Of a stretch of 64,000 bases of DNA, positions 24,964-35,306 are shown in pieces. Made by a program: the position numbers and the translations under genes. The stretch is from Achromobacter sp. MFA1 R4 (GTDB taxonomy: Bacteria > Pseudomonadota > Gammaproteobacteria > Burkholderiales > Burkholderiaceae_B). The stretch's first letter is position 1. Each line of letters opens with the position of its first letter. A model generated the notes under the pieces. The model had not been told where the DNA came from. It saw nothing but the letters and a program-made list of their open reading frames with translations, and did not search any database. The DNA is taken from assembly GCF_900156745.1 (NCBI RefSeq), contig NZ_LT707065.1, positions 992,001-1,056,000 of the forward strand, given 5' to 3'.

Positions 24964-24989
24964 TAGCACTCGACACCGGTGAGTGCTAA
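24963..24989. promoter_or_regulatory. CIRCE element (HrcA operator)
   Basis: TTAGCACTC (24963-24971), a nine-base spacer and GAGTGCTAA (24981-24989) match the CIRCE consensus at every arm position. HrcA bound here blocks groESL transcription until heat or misfolded protein titrates GroEL. Confidence 0.97.
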
Positions 24990-25046
24990 CAGCCCTCCCG
25001 GGGCTAACCGATCATTCACTTACTTTTTAGTTAACAGGAGTTCCTC

Positions 25047-25334
25047 ATGGCCTTGCGTCCCCTGGGCGATCGCGTGATCGTCAAACGCCTCGAAAACGAG
25101 CGCAAGACTGCCTCGGGCATCGTGATCCCGGACAGCGCCGCTGAAAAGCCCGACCAGGGTGAAGTCGTGGCCGTCGGCCCCGGCAAGAAGACCGAAGACG
25201 GCAAGATCCTGCCGGTTGACCTGAAGGCTGGTGACAAGGTTCTGTTCGGCAAGTACGCCGGCCAGTCCGTGAAGGTTGATGGCGAAGAACTGCTCGTCAT
25301 CCGCGAGGACGAAATCCTCGCCGTGGTCCAGTAA
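25047..25334 (+). CDS. groES: co-chaperonin GroES
   Basis: The 95-residue protein has the full GroES pattern: [20 protein letters not shown], the mobile loop containing [20 protein letters not shown], and ends EILAVVQ. It forms the seven-membered lid of the GroEL cage in the cytoplasm. An ACAGGAG site precedes the ATG. It is the first gene of the two-gene groESL operon controlled by the CIRCE element; groEL follows after 37 bases. Confidence 0.98.
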   Translation: MALRPLGDRVIVKRLENERKTASGIVIPDSAAEKPDQGEVVAVGPGKKTEDGKILPVDLKAGDKVLFGKYAGQSVKVDGEELLVIREDEILAVVQ

Positions 25335-25368
25335 ACCCCGCCTCAAACGAATTTTCGAAGGAAGCTAA

Positions 25369-27012
<1,644 letters not shown>

Positions 27013-27068
27013 GTCCCGCTTCCCGTGCAAGGCCTCCCCGGCTTCGGCCGGGGAATGCAGTATCCGAA

Positions 27069-27099
27069 ACCCCCGGTCCTTCGCCCCGGGGGTTTTTTT
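27069..27099 (+). terminator. Rho-independent terminator of groESL
   Basis: CCCCGG (27071-27076) pairs with CCGGGG, with one further pair on the outer side, and seven T follow (27093-27099). A second GC hairpin around CCCCGGCTTCGGCCGGGG lies just upstream. Confidence 0.88.
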
Positions 27100-27234
27100 C
27101 GCCCTGGATTTCTTTGCGTGTTGTTTCAAGGGCGGCGAAATCCCGGCGCTGGCAAACGTTTGCCAACAATCTGCCGGTATCTGGGGCCTGCATGCGTCCC
27201 TACAATGAAGGCTCCGATTCCGAGTCCTTTTCCC

Positions 27235-28236
27235 ATGCGCCTGCCCAAGAACCTGCTGCGTGTCCTGCGACCTTCCCAGATCGGCGGACTGCTGATGGAC
27301 TCCGCGCGGCAGTGGTCCAGCCATCGCGCGTCCAGCAAGGGCGCCGCCCTGGCGCTGTACATGGTGTTTTCGCTGGCGCCGATGCTGCTGCTGGTGATCG
27401 CGGTGGCCGGTGCGTTCTTTGGCGAGGAGGCGGTGCGCTCGGAATTGTTCGCGCAGCTTCGCGACCTGATCGGCGACCGGGGCGCCGAGATGATCCAGAC
27501 TGTGCTGGCCAGCGCCCACGAGTCGGGCAGCGGCTGGATCGCGGCGCTTGTCTCGATCTGCGTGCTGATCTTCAGCGCGACCACGGCCTTTGCCGAACTG
27601 AAGGCAAGCCTGGACGAATTGTGGGACGTGACCGCCAACCAGAAAGGCGGCCTGCACGGAATGGTGCGCAGCCGCCTCTTGTCATTCGGCTTGGTGCTGG
27701 TCCTGGCGCTCTTCCTGCTGGTGTCGCTGACCGTGAATGCCGCGCTGGCCGCCGCGCGCGGCATCTACGGCGAACTGTGGGCCAATTCCACCTTCGCCGT
27801 TGTCGCGGAGTGGACCTCCAACCTGTTTTCTTTTTCGGTTGTGGCGGCGTTGTTCGCGGTGGTGTTCAAACTGCTGCCCAGCGCGAAGATATCGTGGCAG
27901 GACGTCATTCCGGGCGCGATTGTCACGGCCGCCCTGTTTCTGCTGGGCAAGTGGGGCATTGGCCTGTACCTGGGGCGCGGCGCCGCCGTGTCGGCGTATG
28001 GCGCGGCCGGCTCGCTGATCGCACTGCTGCTGTGGATCTGGTATTCCGCGCAGATCTTCTTTTTCGGCGCGGTCTTCACCCGGCAGTACGCGCTGCGATT
28101 CGGCAAGGTTCAACGGGAAGAGCCGCCCGTCCCGCAGACGCCCTCGACCGCGCAGACGCCACCGCCCGCACAAACGCCGGCACCGACGCCTTCCCCCGCC
28201 GAGCCGGCGCACGCCGCCCCCAAGACCGACCCCTGA
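27235..28236 (+). CDS. YihY/BrkB-family inner-membrane protein
   Basis: The 333-residue protein has six hydrophobic segments typical of the family: ALALYMVFSLAPMLLLVIAV, WIAALVSICVLIFSATTAFA, a third near LLSFGLVLVLALFLLVSL and others to LIALLLWIWYSAQIFFFGAVF. The motif FAELKASLDELWDV is characteristic. The C-terminal 35 residues are a proline/threonine-rich cytoplasmic tail. The start is uncertain: the ATG at 27205 lies inside a TACAAT that could itself be a -10 element, so 27235 is used. It was once annotated as RNase BN; its true role is unknown. It converges on a MarR gene. Confidence 0.85.
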   Translation: MRLPKNLLRVLRPSQIGGLLMDSARQWSSHRASSKGAALALYMVFSLAPMLLLVIAVAGAFFGEEAVRSELFAQLRDLIGDRGAEMIQTVLASAHESGSGWIAALVSICVLIFSATTAFAELKASLDELWDVTANQKGGLHGMVRSRLLSFGLVLVLALFLLVSLTVNAALAAARGIYGELWANSTFAVVAEWTSNLFSFSVVAALFAVVFKLLPSAKISWQDVIPGAIVTAALFLLGKWGIGLYLGRGAAVSAYGAAGSLIALLLWIWYSAQIFFFGAVFTRQYALRFGKVQREEPPVPQTPSTAQTPPPAQTPAPTPSPAEPAHAAPKTDP

Positions 28237-28257
28237 CGCAGCCCGAGGGGAGCGGCC

Positions 28258-28761
28258 TCAGCGCGTCTCCGGGGTCTCCGGGCTCTCCGGGGTCTCCAGC
28301 CCCGCCATCAGGCGCAGGCACCGCAGGAAGACGGGCCGCAATTCCTCGGGAATCGGCGCGAGCACCTGCGCCTCGACCTCGGCATCGCGCGGCAGGATGC
28401 GCGCCAGCAGCGCCTCGCCCTGCGGGGTGATTTCCAGCGCATAGGCGCGGCCATCTTCCGCCGAACGCGTGCGGCGCACGTAGCCCTTCTTCGTCATGCG
28501 CGCGATCATTTCGGCGAACGAATTGCGGTCCAGCGCGATCAGCTCGGCGATACGGTTCTGCGTGGCGCCAGGATTCTGGTAGACGGTGACCAGCAGGGCC
28601 TTCTGGCGCGGCGTCAGGTCCTCGTCCGGAAATGCCTGCGCGAACAGCGCTTCGGCCCGGAAGTGGGCGCGGCGCAGCAGGTGCGAGGCCACCTGCGTCA
28701 GGTCGAACTCCTGCAAAGCCCGGGCAGAGGCCGGGCGGGCGGAACGGGAAGCGGCGGTCAT
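28258..28761 (-). CDS. MarR-family transcriptional regulator of the aminomuconate cluster
   Basis: The 167-residue protein has a MarR winged helix: TPRQKALLVTVYQNPGATQN, recognition part IALDRNSFAEMIARMTKKGY, and wing TRSAEDGRAYALEITPQGEA. It diverges from the aldehyde dehydrogenase gene across a 141-base region that contains the palindrome TACGTATACGTA. It therefore probably represses the aminomuconate genes, with an aromatic or muconate ligand as inducer. The C-terminus (ETPESPETPETR) is encoded by four tandem nine-base repeats, which makes this end prone to length change. Confidence 0.86.
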   Translation of the reverse strand: MTAASRSARPASARALQEFDLTQVASHLLRRAHFRAEALFAQAFPDEDLTPRQKALLVTVYQNPGATQNRIAELIALDRNSFAEMIARMTKKGYVRRTRSAEDGRAYALEITPQGEALLARILPRDAEVEAQVLAPIPEELRPVFLRCLRLMAGLETPESPETPETR

Positions 28762-28860
28762 CGGACGTCCATGGAATTGGCCTGGCGATTGTAGGCGCAG
28801 CCGTGCTCGAAAAAGCGCATTGACTCGGCGCGGCGGGCTGCCTACTATCCGTCAATATAG

Positions 28861-28872
28861 TACGTATACGTA
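28861..28872. promoter_or_regulatory. 12-bp perfect palindrome, probable MarR operator
   Basis: TACGTATACGTA stands 30 bases before the aldehyde dehydrogenase start and 100 bases before the marR start, in a short AT-rich island. Its position suits repression of the dehydrogenase operon. Confidence 0.55.
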
Positions 28873-28902
28873 TTTATCTGCATCCACCCGGAGAACACGC
28901 CG

Positions 28903-30360
28903 ATGCCGATACGCCAATTGCGCAACTACCTGGATGGCCGCTTCGAAGACGGCCGGTCCACCTTCGACAAAACCAGTCCGGTGGACGGACAGCGCATTGC
29001 GCAGGTCCACGAGGCCAGCCGTGACCAGGTCGAGCGCGCCGTGGCCGCCGCCCGGCGCGCGCTGCCCGCGTGGGCGGCGCTGCCGGTGGCGGCGCGCACC
29101 GACTATCTGCTGGCATTGGCGGACGGCATCGAGCGCCGCTTCGACGATTTCCTGCAGGCCGAGATCGGCGATACCGGCAAACCGGTCGGCTGGGCCGGCA
29201 AGATCGACATCCCGCGCGGCGCGGCCAATTTCCGCACCTTCGCGGAGCTGGCGCGCACCCTGGACATGGAAAGCTACATGACCGACACGCCCGATGGCCG
29301 GCAGGCGCTGAACTATGCCTACCGCAAGCCCCTGGGCGTGGTGGGCGTCATATCCCCCTGGAACCTGCCCCTGCTGCTGCTGACCTGGAAAGTGGCGCCC
29401 GCGCTGGCCTTCGGCAACACCGTCATCATGAAGCCGTCCGAAGTGACGCCGTCCACCGCGACACTGCTGGCGGAAGTCGCCCACGACGCCGGCCTGCCGG
29501 CGGGGGTCCTCAACCTCACGCACGGCTTCGGCCCCGACTCGGCCGGCGAATTCATCACCACCCACCCCGACATCGACGGCATCACCTTCACCGGCGAGTC
29601 CGCCACCGGCGCGGCCATCATGCGCGCCGTGGCGCCCGGCGTGAAGCCCGTGTCCTTCGAACTGGGCGGCAAGAACGCGGCGATCGTCTTCGCGGACGCC
29701 GACTTCGACGCCGCCGTGGACGGCGTCACCCGATCGGTCTTCGCCAACTGCGGCCAGGTCTGCCTGTGCACGGAGCGCGTCTACGTCGAGCGCCCCCTCT
29801 ACGACCGCTTCGTCGCGGCCGTGTCCGCGCGGGCGCGCGACATGCGCATCGGCTGGCCGCTGGACCCCGACACCGAAATGGGACCGCTGGTGTCGCGCGA
29901 ACATCGCGACAAGGTTCTCTCGTACTTCGCGCTGGCGCGTGAAGAAGGCGCCACGGTCGTCGCCGGCGGCGGCGTGCCCGTGTTCGGCGATGCGCGCGAC
30001 GAAGGCGCCTATGTGCAGCCCACGATCTGGACCGGGCTGCCGGAAAGCGCCCGCTGCATCAAGGAAGAGGTGTTCGGCCCCGTGTGCCACATCGCGCCCT
30101 TCGACTCCGAGGAAGAGGCCATACGCCTTGCCAACGACACGCGCTACGGCCTGGCGGCCGCTGTCTGGACCCAGAACCTCGCGCGCGGGCACCGTGTGGC
30201 GCAGGCCATGCAGGTTGGCCTTGCCTGGGTGAACTGCTGGTTCCTGCGCGACCTGCGCACGCCGTTCGGCGGCAGCGGCCTCTCGGGCATCGGCCGCGAA
30301 GGCGGCCGCCACTCCTTGCACTTCTACACCGAGCCCACCAACGTCTGCATCAAGCTCTGA
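28903..30360 (+). CDS. aldehyde dehydrogenase, probably 2-aminomuconic 6-semialdehyde dehydrogenase
   Basis: The 485-residue NAD-dependent aldehyde dehydrogenase has catalytic glutamate in SFELGGKNAAIVFAD and catalytic cysteine in NCGQVCLCTERVYVE, which is the sequence pattern of hydroxymuconic/aminomuconic semialdehyde dehydrogenases. The cofactor region PWNLPLLLLTWKVAPALAFG and the end PTNVCIKL also fit this subgroup. It is followed by a 2-aminomuconate-deaminase-like gene, and by the 3-hydroxyanthranilate dioxygenase and ACMS decarboxylase genes further on. It therefore most likely oxidises 2-aminomuconic semialdehyde to 2-aminomuconate (role of NbaE/AmnC). The sequence alone could also fit 2-hydroxymuconic semialdehyde. 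Confidence 0.85.
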   Translation: MPIRQLRNYLDGRFEDGRSTFDKTSPVDGQRIAQVHEASRDQVERAVAAARRALPAWAALPVAARTDYLLALADGIERRFDDFLQAEIGDTGKPVGWAGKIDIPRGAANFRTFAELARTLDMESYMTDTPDGRQALNYAYRKPLGVVGVISPWNLPLLLLTWKVAPALAFGNTVIMKPSEVTPSTATLLAEVAHDAGLPAGVLNLTHGFGPDSAGEFITTHPDIDGITFTGESATGAAIMRAVAPGVKPVSFELGGKNAAIVFADADFDAAVDGVTRSVFANCGQVCLCTERVYVERPLYDRFVAAVSARARDMRIGWPLDPDTEMGPLVSREHRDKVLSYFALAREEGATVVAGGGVPVFGDARDEGAYVQPTIWTGLPESARCIKEEVFGPVCHIAPFDSEEEAIRLANDTRYGLAAAVWTQNLARGHRVAQAMQVGLAWVNCWFLRDLRTPFGGSGLSGIGREGGRHSLHFYTEPTNVCIKL

Positions 30361-30384
30361 CCCTCCCACCCAAAGGAACGCACG

Positions 30385-30834
30385 ATGAATCCGCCCAACG
30401 CCAACGCCAGCGCCAGCGCCAGCGCCACCGTCGTACCCGGCAAGGCCACGCCCCGCGGCAAGTATCCCCACATCAAGCGCGCCGGCGACTTCCTGTTCGT
30501 CTCTGGAACCAGCTCGCGCCTGCCCGACAACCGCATCGCCGGCGCCCACGTCGACGCCATGGGCACCGCCACGCTCGACATCCGTGTGCAGACCCGCGCC
30601 GTGATCGAGAACATCCGCGACATCCTCGCCACCGCAGGCGCCACGCTCGCGGACGTCGTCGAGATCAGTACTTTCCTGGTCAACATGAACGACTTCGGTG
30701 GATACAATCAGGTCTACGGCGAGTTCTTCGACGCCGACGGCCCGGCGCGCACCACGGTTGCGGTGCACCAGTTGCCGCACCCTCAATTGCTGATCGAAAT
30801 CAAGGCGGTCGCCTACAAGCCACCCGTGCGCTAG
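30385..30834 (+). CDS. RidA-family protein, probable 2-aminomuconate deaminase
   Basis: The 149-residue protein has the Rid fold: [40 protein letters not shown] and [20 protein letters not shown], with the second half typical of AmnD/NbaF deaminases. These convert 2-aminomuconate to 4-oxalocrotonate and ammonia. It begins 24 bases after the dehydrogenase. The first 15 residues ([10 protein letters not shown]) are encoded by six-base repeats and are probably disordered. Together with its neighbours it makes the last nitrogen-releasing step of 3-hydroxyanthranilate catabolism. Confidence 0.82.
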   Translation: MNPPNANASASASATVVPGKATPRGKYPHIKRAGDFLFVSGTSSRLPDNRIAGAHVDAMGTATLDIRVQTRAVIENIRDILATAGATLADVVEISTFLVNMNDFGGYNQVYGEFFDADGPARTTVAVHQLPHPQLLIEIKAVAYKPPVR

Positions 30835-30874
30835 CAGCCGCAAGCGCACCGGGCAACGCGGAACGGGCGGCGGC

Positions 30875-31924
30875 ATGTCAGATTCACCCAGGAAACAGGA
30901 CGATCGTCCGCGGCCACGCGCCAGGGCGGCTGCACGGATGTCGAACTTCCGCATTACGCCCAACGCGCTGAGCCACAAACTGAAGCTGCACCAGTTGCAG
31001 ATCTTCGAACGCGTGCTGGCGCGCCGGTCGCTCTCGCGCGCCGCCAGCGAACTGCACCTGACCCAGCCCACCGTCACCAAGGCCATCCACGACCTCGAAG
31101 CCTTCTTCGGCTCGACGCTGTTCGAACGCTCCAACCGCGGCGTCACGCCCACCGAGCTCGCCCTCGTGCTGGGCCGGCGCGTCCACGCCATGATGGCCGA
31201 AGTCCGCTACATGGCCGACGACATCGACGCGGTGCTGGGCGGCGCCAGCGGACACGTCGTCGTCGGCACCCTCATCGCGGCCTCCGCCAAGCTCCTGCCC
31301 GAAGCCATCGCCCGCCTCATGACGGAGCATCCCGGCATCCAGGTCACCGTGCGCGAAGGCCCCTCCGCGCAACTGCTCCCGGCGCTCGCCACTGGCGACG
31401 TCGACATCGTCGTCGGCCGCCTGCCCGGCGCCGACATGGCCTCCATCTCCGGCGTCGCCGTCGACCACCACAAGCTCTACCACGAAGACCTGTGCCTCGT
31501 CGTCGGCGCGCGCCACCCGATGGCGGCCGCCCCCCGCGTCGACCTCGCGGACCTGATGGACTACATCTGGATCCTTCCCGCCCCCACATCCCCGCTGCGC
31601 GCGTCGATAGAACGCACGTTCTTCGACGCCGGCCTGCGCCTGCCCGCCCGCCACGTCGAATCGCTGTCTTTGCTGACCAATATCGGCGTACTCATGCACA
31701 GCGACGCCCTCGCCCTCATCCCTTACGACGCCGCCGCGCAATTCCTGTCGATGGGCATCCTGGCACGCCTGCCCACCGACGTCTTCGGCGCCTTCGGCGA
31801 CGTCGGCTACTCCATCCGCGCCGACCGCCCGCTCACGCCCGCATGCCAGCGGCTGGTGGATTATCTGAAGCAAATCACGGCGCAACGCGAGGCGCCGCCG
31901 AGCGCTCCCGCGCCCCGTGACTGA
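30875..31924 (+). CDS. LysR-family transcriptional regulator
   Basis: The 349-residue regulator has an N-terminal HTH (LKLHQLQIFERVLARRSLSR, AASELHLTQPTVTKAIHDLE) and a periplasmic-binding-like effector domain starting GHVVVGTLIAASAKLLPEAI. The HTH pattern with KLHQLQIF resembles the GbpR/PcaQ-type branch that controls aromatic or sugar-acid genes. Start codons at 30875 and 30938 are both possible; the first is used. It lies in the middle of the aminomuconate cluster in the same orientation and probably activates the dioxygenase/decarboxylase/importer operon, perhaps through the inverted repeat at 32385. Confidence 0.86.
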   Translation: MSDSPRKQDDRPRPRARAAARMSNFRITPNALSHKLKLHQLQIFERVLARRSLSRAASELHLTQPTVTKAIHDLEAFFGSTLFERSNRGVTPTELALVLGRRVHAMMAEVRYMADDIDAVLGGASGHVVVGTLIAASAKLLPEAIARLMTEHPGIQVTVREGPSAQLLPALATGDVDIVVGRLPGADMASISGVAVDHHKLYHEDLCLVVGARHPMAAAPRVDLADLMDYIWILPAPTSPLRASIERTFFDAGLRLPARHVESLSLLTNIGVLMHSDALALIPYDAAAQFLSMGILARLPTDVFGAFGDVGYSIRADRPLTPACQRLVDYLKQITAQREAPPSAPAPRD

Positions 31925-32125
31925 CCGCGAAACCAGAAAAGGCAGACAAGCAGAATCCACGCGAAGCGTCATCCCCCCGACGCAAGACACCGCGTAAGCC
32001 CCACCAGGCCGCCCGCGCGGCCGCCGTGGCGCGGGCCCCACAAGCCGCTCCAAATCCACGCCGCCGCAGCAAAGAACCTAAAGAACCCGGCTCGCCCCAG
32101 CGACCGACAAGCTGCAATCACCCGA
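31925..32125. other. intergenic stretch after the lysR gene
   Basis: This GC-rich stretch contains no recognised gene; open frames on the minus strand are low-complexity. It leads into the palindromic element at 32126. Confidence 0.4.
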
Positions 32126-32287
32126 GCCCGGCGTGGCGGCGGCCTGGGGTGCGCGGGGCGTGTAGATGCGCCCGAGGGAAACCGTAGGGAGCCGAAGGCG
32201 GACGAGGTTGACGACGGGGCAGTCCGGAGCGAAGGCTCCGGACCGCAATCGTAGCCCCGCGCGCCCCAGGCCGCCGCCGCGCCGGGC
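32126..32287. repeat. 162-nt palindromic intergenic element with 34-base arms
   Basis: The left arm 32126-32159 and the right arm 32254-32287 are reverse complements over 34 positions; the only two departures are T opposite G, which pair as G-U in RNA. Inside, GATGCG (32165-32170) pairs with CGCAATC (32244-32250) with one bulge, and GTCCGGAGC/GCTCCGGAC (32222-32230, 32235-32243) form a perfect hairpin with loop GAAG. The layout is like ERIC or other non-autonomous palindromic elements, or a structured RNA. It lies between lysR and the dioxygenase operon. Confidence 0.7.
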
Positions 32288-32290
32288 GTC

Positions 32291-32356
32291 TTAAGAACCC
32301 AGCAATCCCCCCGAGAAACCGGGCACCTTAAGAACCAGCAATCCCCCCGGGAAACC
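32291..32356. repeat. two tandem copies of a 37-bp unit
   Basis: TTAAGAACC...AGCAATCCCCCCG.GAAACC occurs at 32291-32320 and again at 32328-32356 with one base fewer and one substitution. It starts directly after the palindromic element and ends 28 bases before the inverted repeat at 32385. Confidence 0.75.
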
Positions 32357-32384
32357 CCGCGATAGATAACCCGCATATCCAACC

Positions 32385-32402
32385 GCACAATTTCTATTGT
32401 GC
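32385..32402. promoter_or_regulatory. inverted repeat GCACAAT-N4-ATTGTGC, probable operator of the dioxygenase operon
   Basis: Perfect seven-base arms lie about 68 bases before the dioxygenase start codon, in an AT-rich island. A weak -10 (TAGACT, 32422-32427) follows. It is a candidate site for the LysR regulator at 30875 or another factor. Confidence 0.55.
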
Positions 32403-32424
32403 AGCCCACCATCCCCCCGCCTAG

Positions 32425-33021
<597 letters not shown>

Positions 33022-33034
33022 TCCTCATCCCGAC

Positions 33035-34039
33035 ATGATCCAGAAAATCGACATGCATGCGCACTTCTTCCCGCCGATCACCCGGCAGGAAGCGGCCGCG
33101 CTGGACCCCGTCAACGCGCCTTGGCTGCGTCCCGACGCCAACGGCTCCACCGGTCAGATCATGGCGGGCGAGCGCCCCTTTCGCCCGGTCGACGCCACGC
33201 TATGGGACCCCGCGCTGCGTCTGGCGCAGATGGACCGGCACGGCGTCGACGTGCAGATCCTGTGCGCCACGCCCATCATGTTCGGCTACACCTATCCCGC
33301 GCAGGCCGCGGCCGACTGGGCCGCGCGCATGAACGACCTGGCGCTCGAACACTGCGCCCACGCGCCGGCCCGTCTGAAGGCGCTTGCCCAGGTCCCCCTG
33401 CAGGACCTGGACCTGGCCTGCCGCGAAGCATCCCGGTCGCGCGCCGCCGGCCACCTCGGCGTGCAGATCGGCAACCACGTCGGCCCGCGCGACCTGGACG
33501 ACGAAACCCTCGTGCAGTTCCTCATCCACTGCGCCAACGACGGCATCCCCGTGCTGGTGCATCCGTGGGACATGATGACCGACGGCCGCATGAAGAAATG
33601 GATGCTGCCGTGGCTCGTCGCCATGCCCGCCGAAACGCAGCTCGGCATCCTATCCCTCATCCTGTCCGGCGCGTTCGAGCGCATTCCGCGCAGCCTCAAG
33701 CTGTGCTTTGCGCACGGCGGCGGCAGCTTCGCGTACCTGCTCGGCCGCGTCGACAATGCCTGGCGGCATCGCGACATCGTGCGCGAAGACTGCCCGCAGC
33801 TGCCCTCTTCCTACACCGACCGCTTCTACACCGACAGCGCCGTGTTCGACCCGCGCTCGCTGCGCCTGCTCATCGACGTCATGGGCGAGGACCGCGTGCT
33901 GCTGGGCTCGGACTACCCATACCCGTTGGGCGAACAGGAGGTCGGCAAGCTCGTCGCGCACGCCGATCTGCTGCCCGGCGTGCAACAGAAGATCCTGTTC
34001 CGCAACACGATGACGTTCTTTGGCTTGCAGGCGCAATAG
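33035..34039 (+). CDS. nbaD: 2-amino-3-carboxymuconate 6-semialdehyde decarboxylase (ACMSD)
   Basis: The 334-residue amidohydrolase-fold enzyme takes the dioxygenase product to 2-aminomuconic 6-semialdehyde. The N-terminal metal motif is [10 protein letters not shown] (His8, His10). Later zinc-site regions are recognisable as [28 protein letters not shown] and [13 protein letters not shown], with the last aspartate being the family's metal ligand. The ATG at 33035 gives the family length; upstream open frame is a shadow of the dioxygenase gene. It is coupled closely to the dioxygenase gene and precedes the importer genes. Confidence 0.94.
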   Translation: MIQKIDMHAHFFPPITRQEAAALDPVNAPWLRPDANGSTGQIMAGERPFRPVDATLWDPALRLAQMDRHGVDVQILCATPIMFGYTYPAQAAADWAARMNDLALEHCAHAPARLKALAQVPLQDLDLACREASRSRAAGHLGVQIGNHVGPRDLDDETLVQFLIHCANDGIPVLVHPWDMMTDGRMKKWMLPWLVAMPAETQLGILSLILSGAFERIPRSLKLCFAHGGGSFAYLLGRVDNAWRHRDIVREDCPQLPSSYTDRFYTDSAVFDPRSLRLLIDVMGEDRVLLGSDYPYPLGEQEVGKLVAHADLLPGVQQKILFRNTMTFFGLQAQ

Positions 34040-34090
34040 CGCCCCATCACATCCACGACCGTGACACACGGCATAGCAAGGGGAATCACC

Positions 34091-35266
34091 ATGAAACGCA
34101 TCCACACGCTGGCCGCCGCCGCGGCCTTGGGACTGTCGATCGGCGCAGCCGCGCAGGCCGACGTCAAAATCGGCCTGCTGACGACGCTGACCGGTCCGGG
34201 CTCCGTGCTGGGCCAGGACCAGCTCGACGGCTTCATGCTGGCCGTCGACCAGGGCGGCGGCAAGCTCGGCGGGGTGCCCGTGCAGGTCATCAAGGAAGAC
34301 GACCAGTTCAAGCCCGAGATCGGCGTGCAGGCCGCGCGCAAGCTGGTGCAAAGCGACAAGGTGCCCATCATCACCGGCGTCGTGTATTCGAACGTGATGT
34401 TGGCCGTGGTGCGGCCGGTCACCAGCGCCGGCGTGTTCCTGGTGGGCTCCAACGCGGGCCCGACCAACCTGGCCGGCAAGGACTGTTCGCCCTACTTCTT
34501 CTCGACCTCCTGGAACAATACCCAACGTCACGAAGGCAGCGGCGAGATGGCCAACCAGATGGGGTTCAAGAAGGTCTACCTGCTGGCGCCCAACTACCAG
34601 GCCGGCAAGGACGCCATGGCGGGCTTCAAGCGCTTCTTCAAGGGCGACGTGGCCAACGAAGTGTTCACCCAGGTCAACCAGCCCGACTACTCGGTGGAGC
34701 TGGCCGCGCTGGCCGACGCCAGGCCCGATGCCGCCTACGTGTTCTTTCCGGGCGGCATGGGCGTGAACTTCATCAAGCAATACCGCCAGGCGGGCCTCTT
34801 CGGCAAAATCCCGCTCCTGTCGGTGGACACCATCGACGGCGCCACCCTGCCCGCCCTGCAAAAGGACGCGCTGGGCGCGGTCACCAACGTTCCGTACTCG
34901 CCTGACCTGGACAACGCCGCCAACAAGGCGTTTGCCGCGGCGTTCCGCCAGAAGTACGGCCGCGAACCGTCCAGCTACGCGGCGCAATCCTTTGACGCGG
35001 CCCAGCTGATCGGGTCGGCGCTCAAGAAGACGGGCGGCAAGGTCGACGACAAGGAAGCCTTGCGCAAGGCGCTGGAGGCCGCCGACTTCCCCTCCGTGCG
35101 CGGCGAGTTCCGCTATCAGCCCAACCACTTTCCGGTGGCCGGCTTCTTCCGGGCGGATGTGGCAGAAAACGCGGACGGCAAGGTGGCCTTCGTGAACAAG
35201 GGCCCCATCTTCCCCGACCTGTCCAAGGTATCCGACCAGTACGCCGCCCAGTGCGCCATGAAGTGA
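34091..35266 (+). CDS. Liv-type ABC transporter substrate-binding protein of the 3-hydroxyanthranilate cluster
   Basis: The 391-residue precursor has signal peptide KRIHTLAAAAALGLSIGAAAQA and the type-I binding-protein start ADVKIGLLTTLTGPGSVLGQ. The Liv family members near aromatic degradation genes usually bind aromatic acids. Being the third gene of the dioxygenase/decarboxylase operon, it probably binds an anthranilate-like or kynurenine-like compound. AAGGGGAATCACC precedes the ATG. Two cysteines (GKDCSP and the terminal QCAMK) may form a disulfide. Confidence 0.87.
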   Translation: MKRIHTLAAAAALGLSIGAAAQADVKIGLLTTLTGPGSVLGQDQLDGFMLAVDQGGGKLGGVPVQVIKEDDQFKPEIGVQAARKLVQSDKVPIITGVVYSNVMLAVVRPVTSAGVFLVGSNAGPTNLAGKDCSPYFFSTSWNNTQRHEGSGEMANQMGFKKVYLLAPNYQAGKDAMAGFKRFFKGDVANEVFTQVNQPDYSVELAALADARPDAAYVFFPGGMGVNFIKQYRQAGLFGKIPLLSVDTIDGATLPALQKDALGAVTNVPYSPDLDNAANKAFAAAFRQKYGREPSSYAAQSFDAAQLIGSALKKTGGKVDDKEALRKALEAADFPSVRGEFRYQPNHFPVAGFFRADVAENADGKVAFVNKGPIFPDLSKVSDQYAAQCAMK

Positions 35267-35306
35267 AGCGGGCGGCCCTGACGGCCGCCGGCAAGGGGGT
35301 GTAGCC

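Noticed and set aside
28852..31191. Long minus-strand frame across the dehydrogenase, deaminase and lysR genes
   Set aside because: The plus-strand genes have complete catalytic motifs; the antisense protein is rich in Arg/Gly/His low-complexity sequence with no domain.
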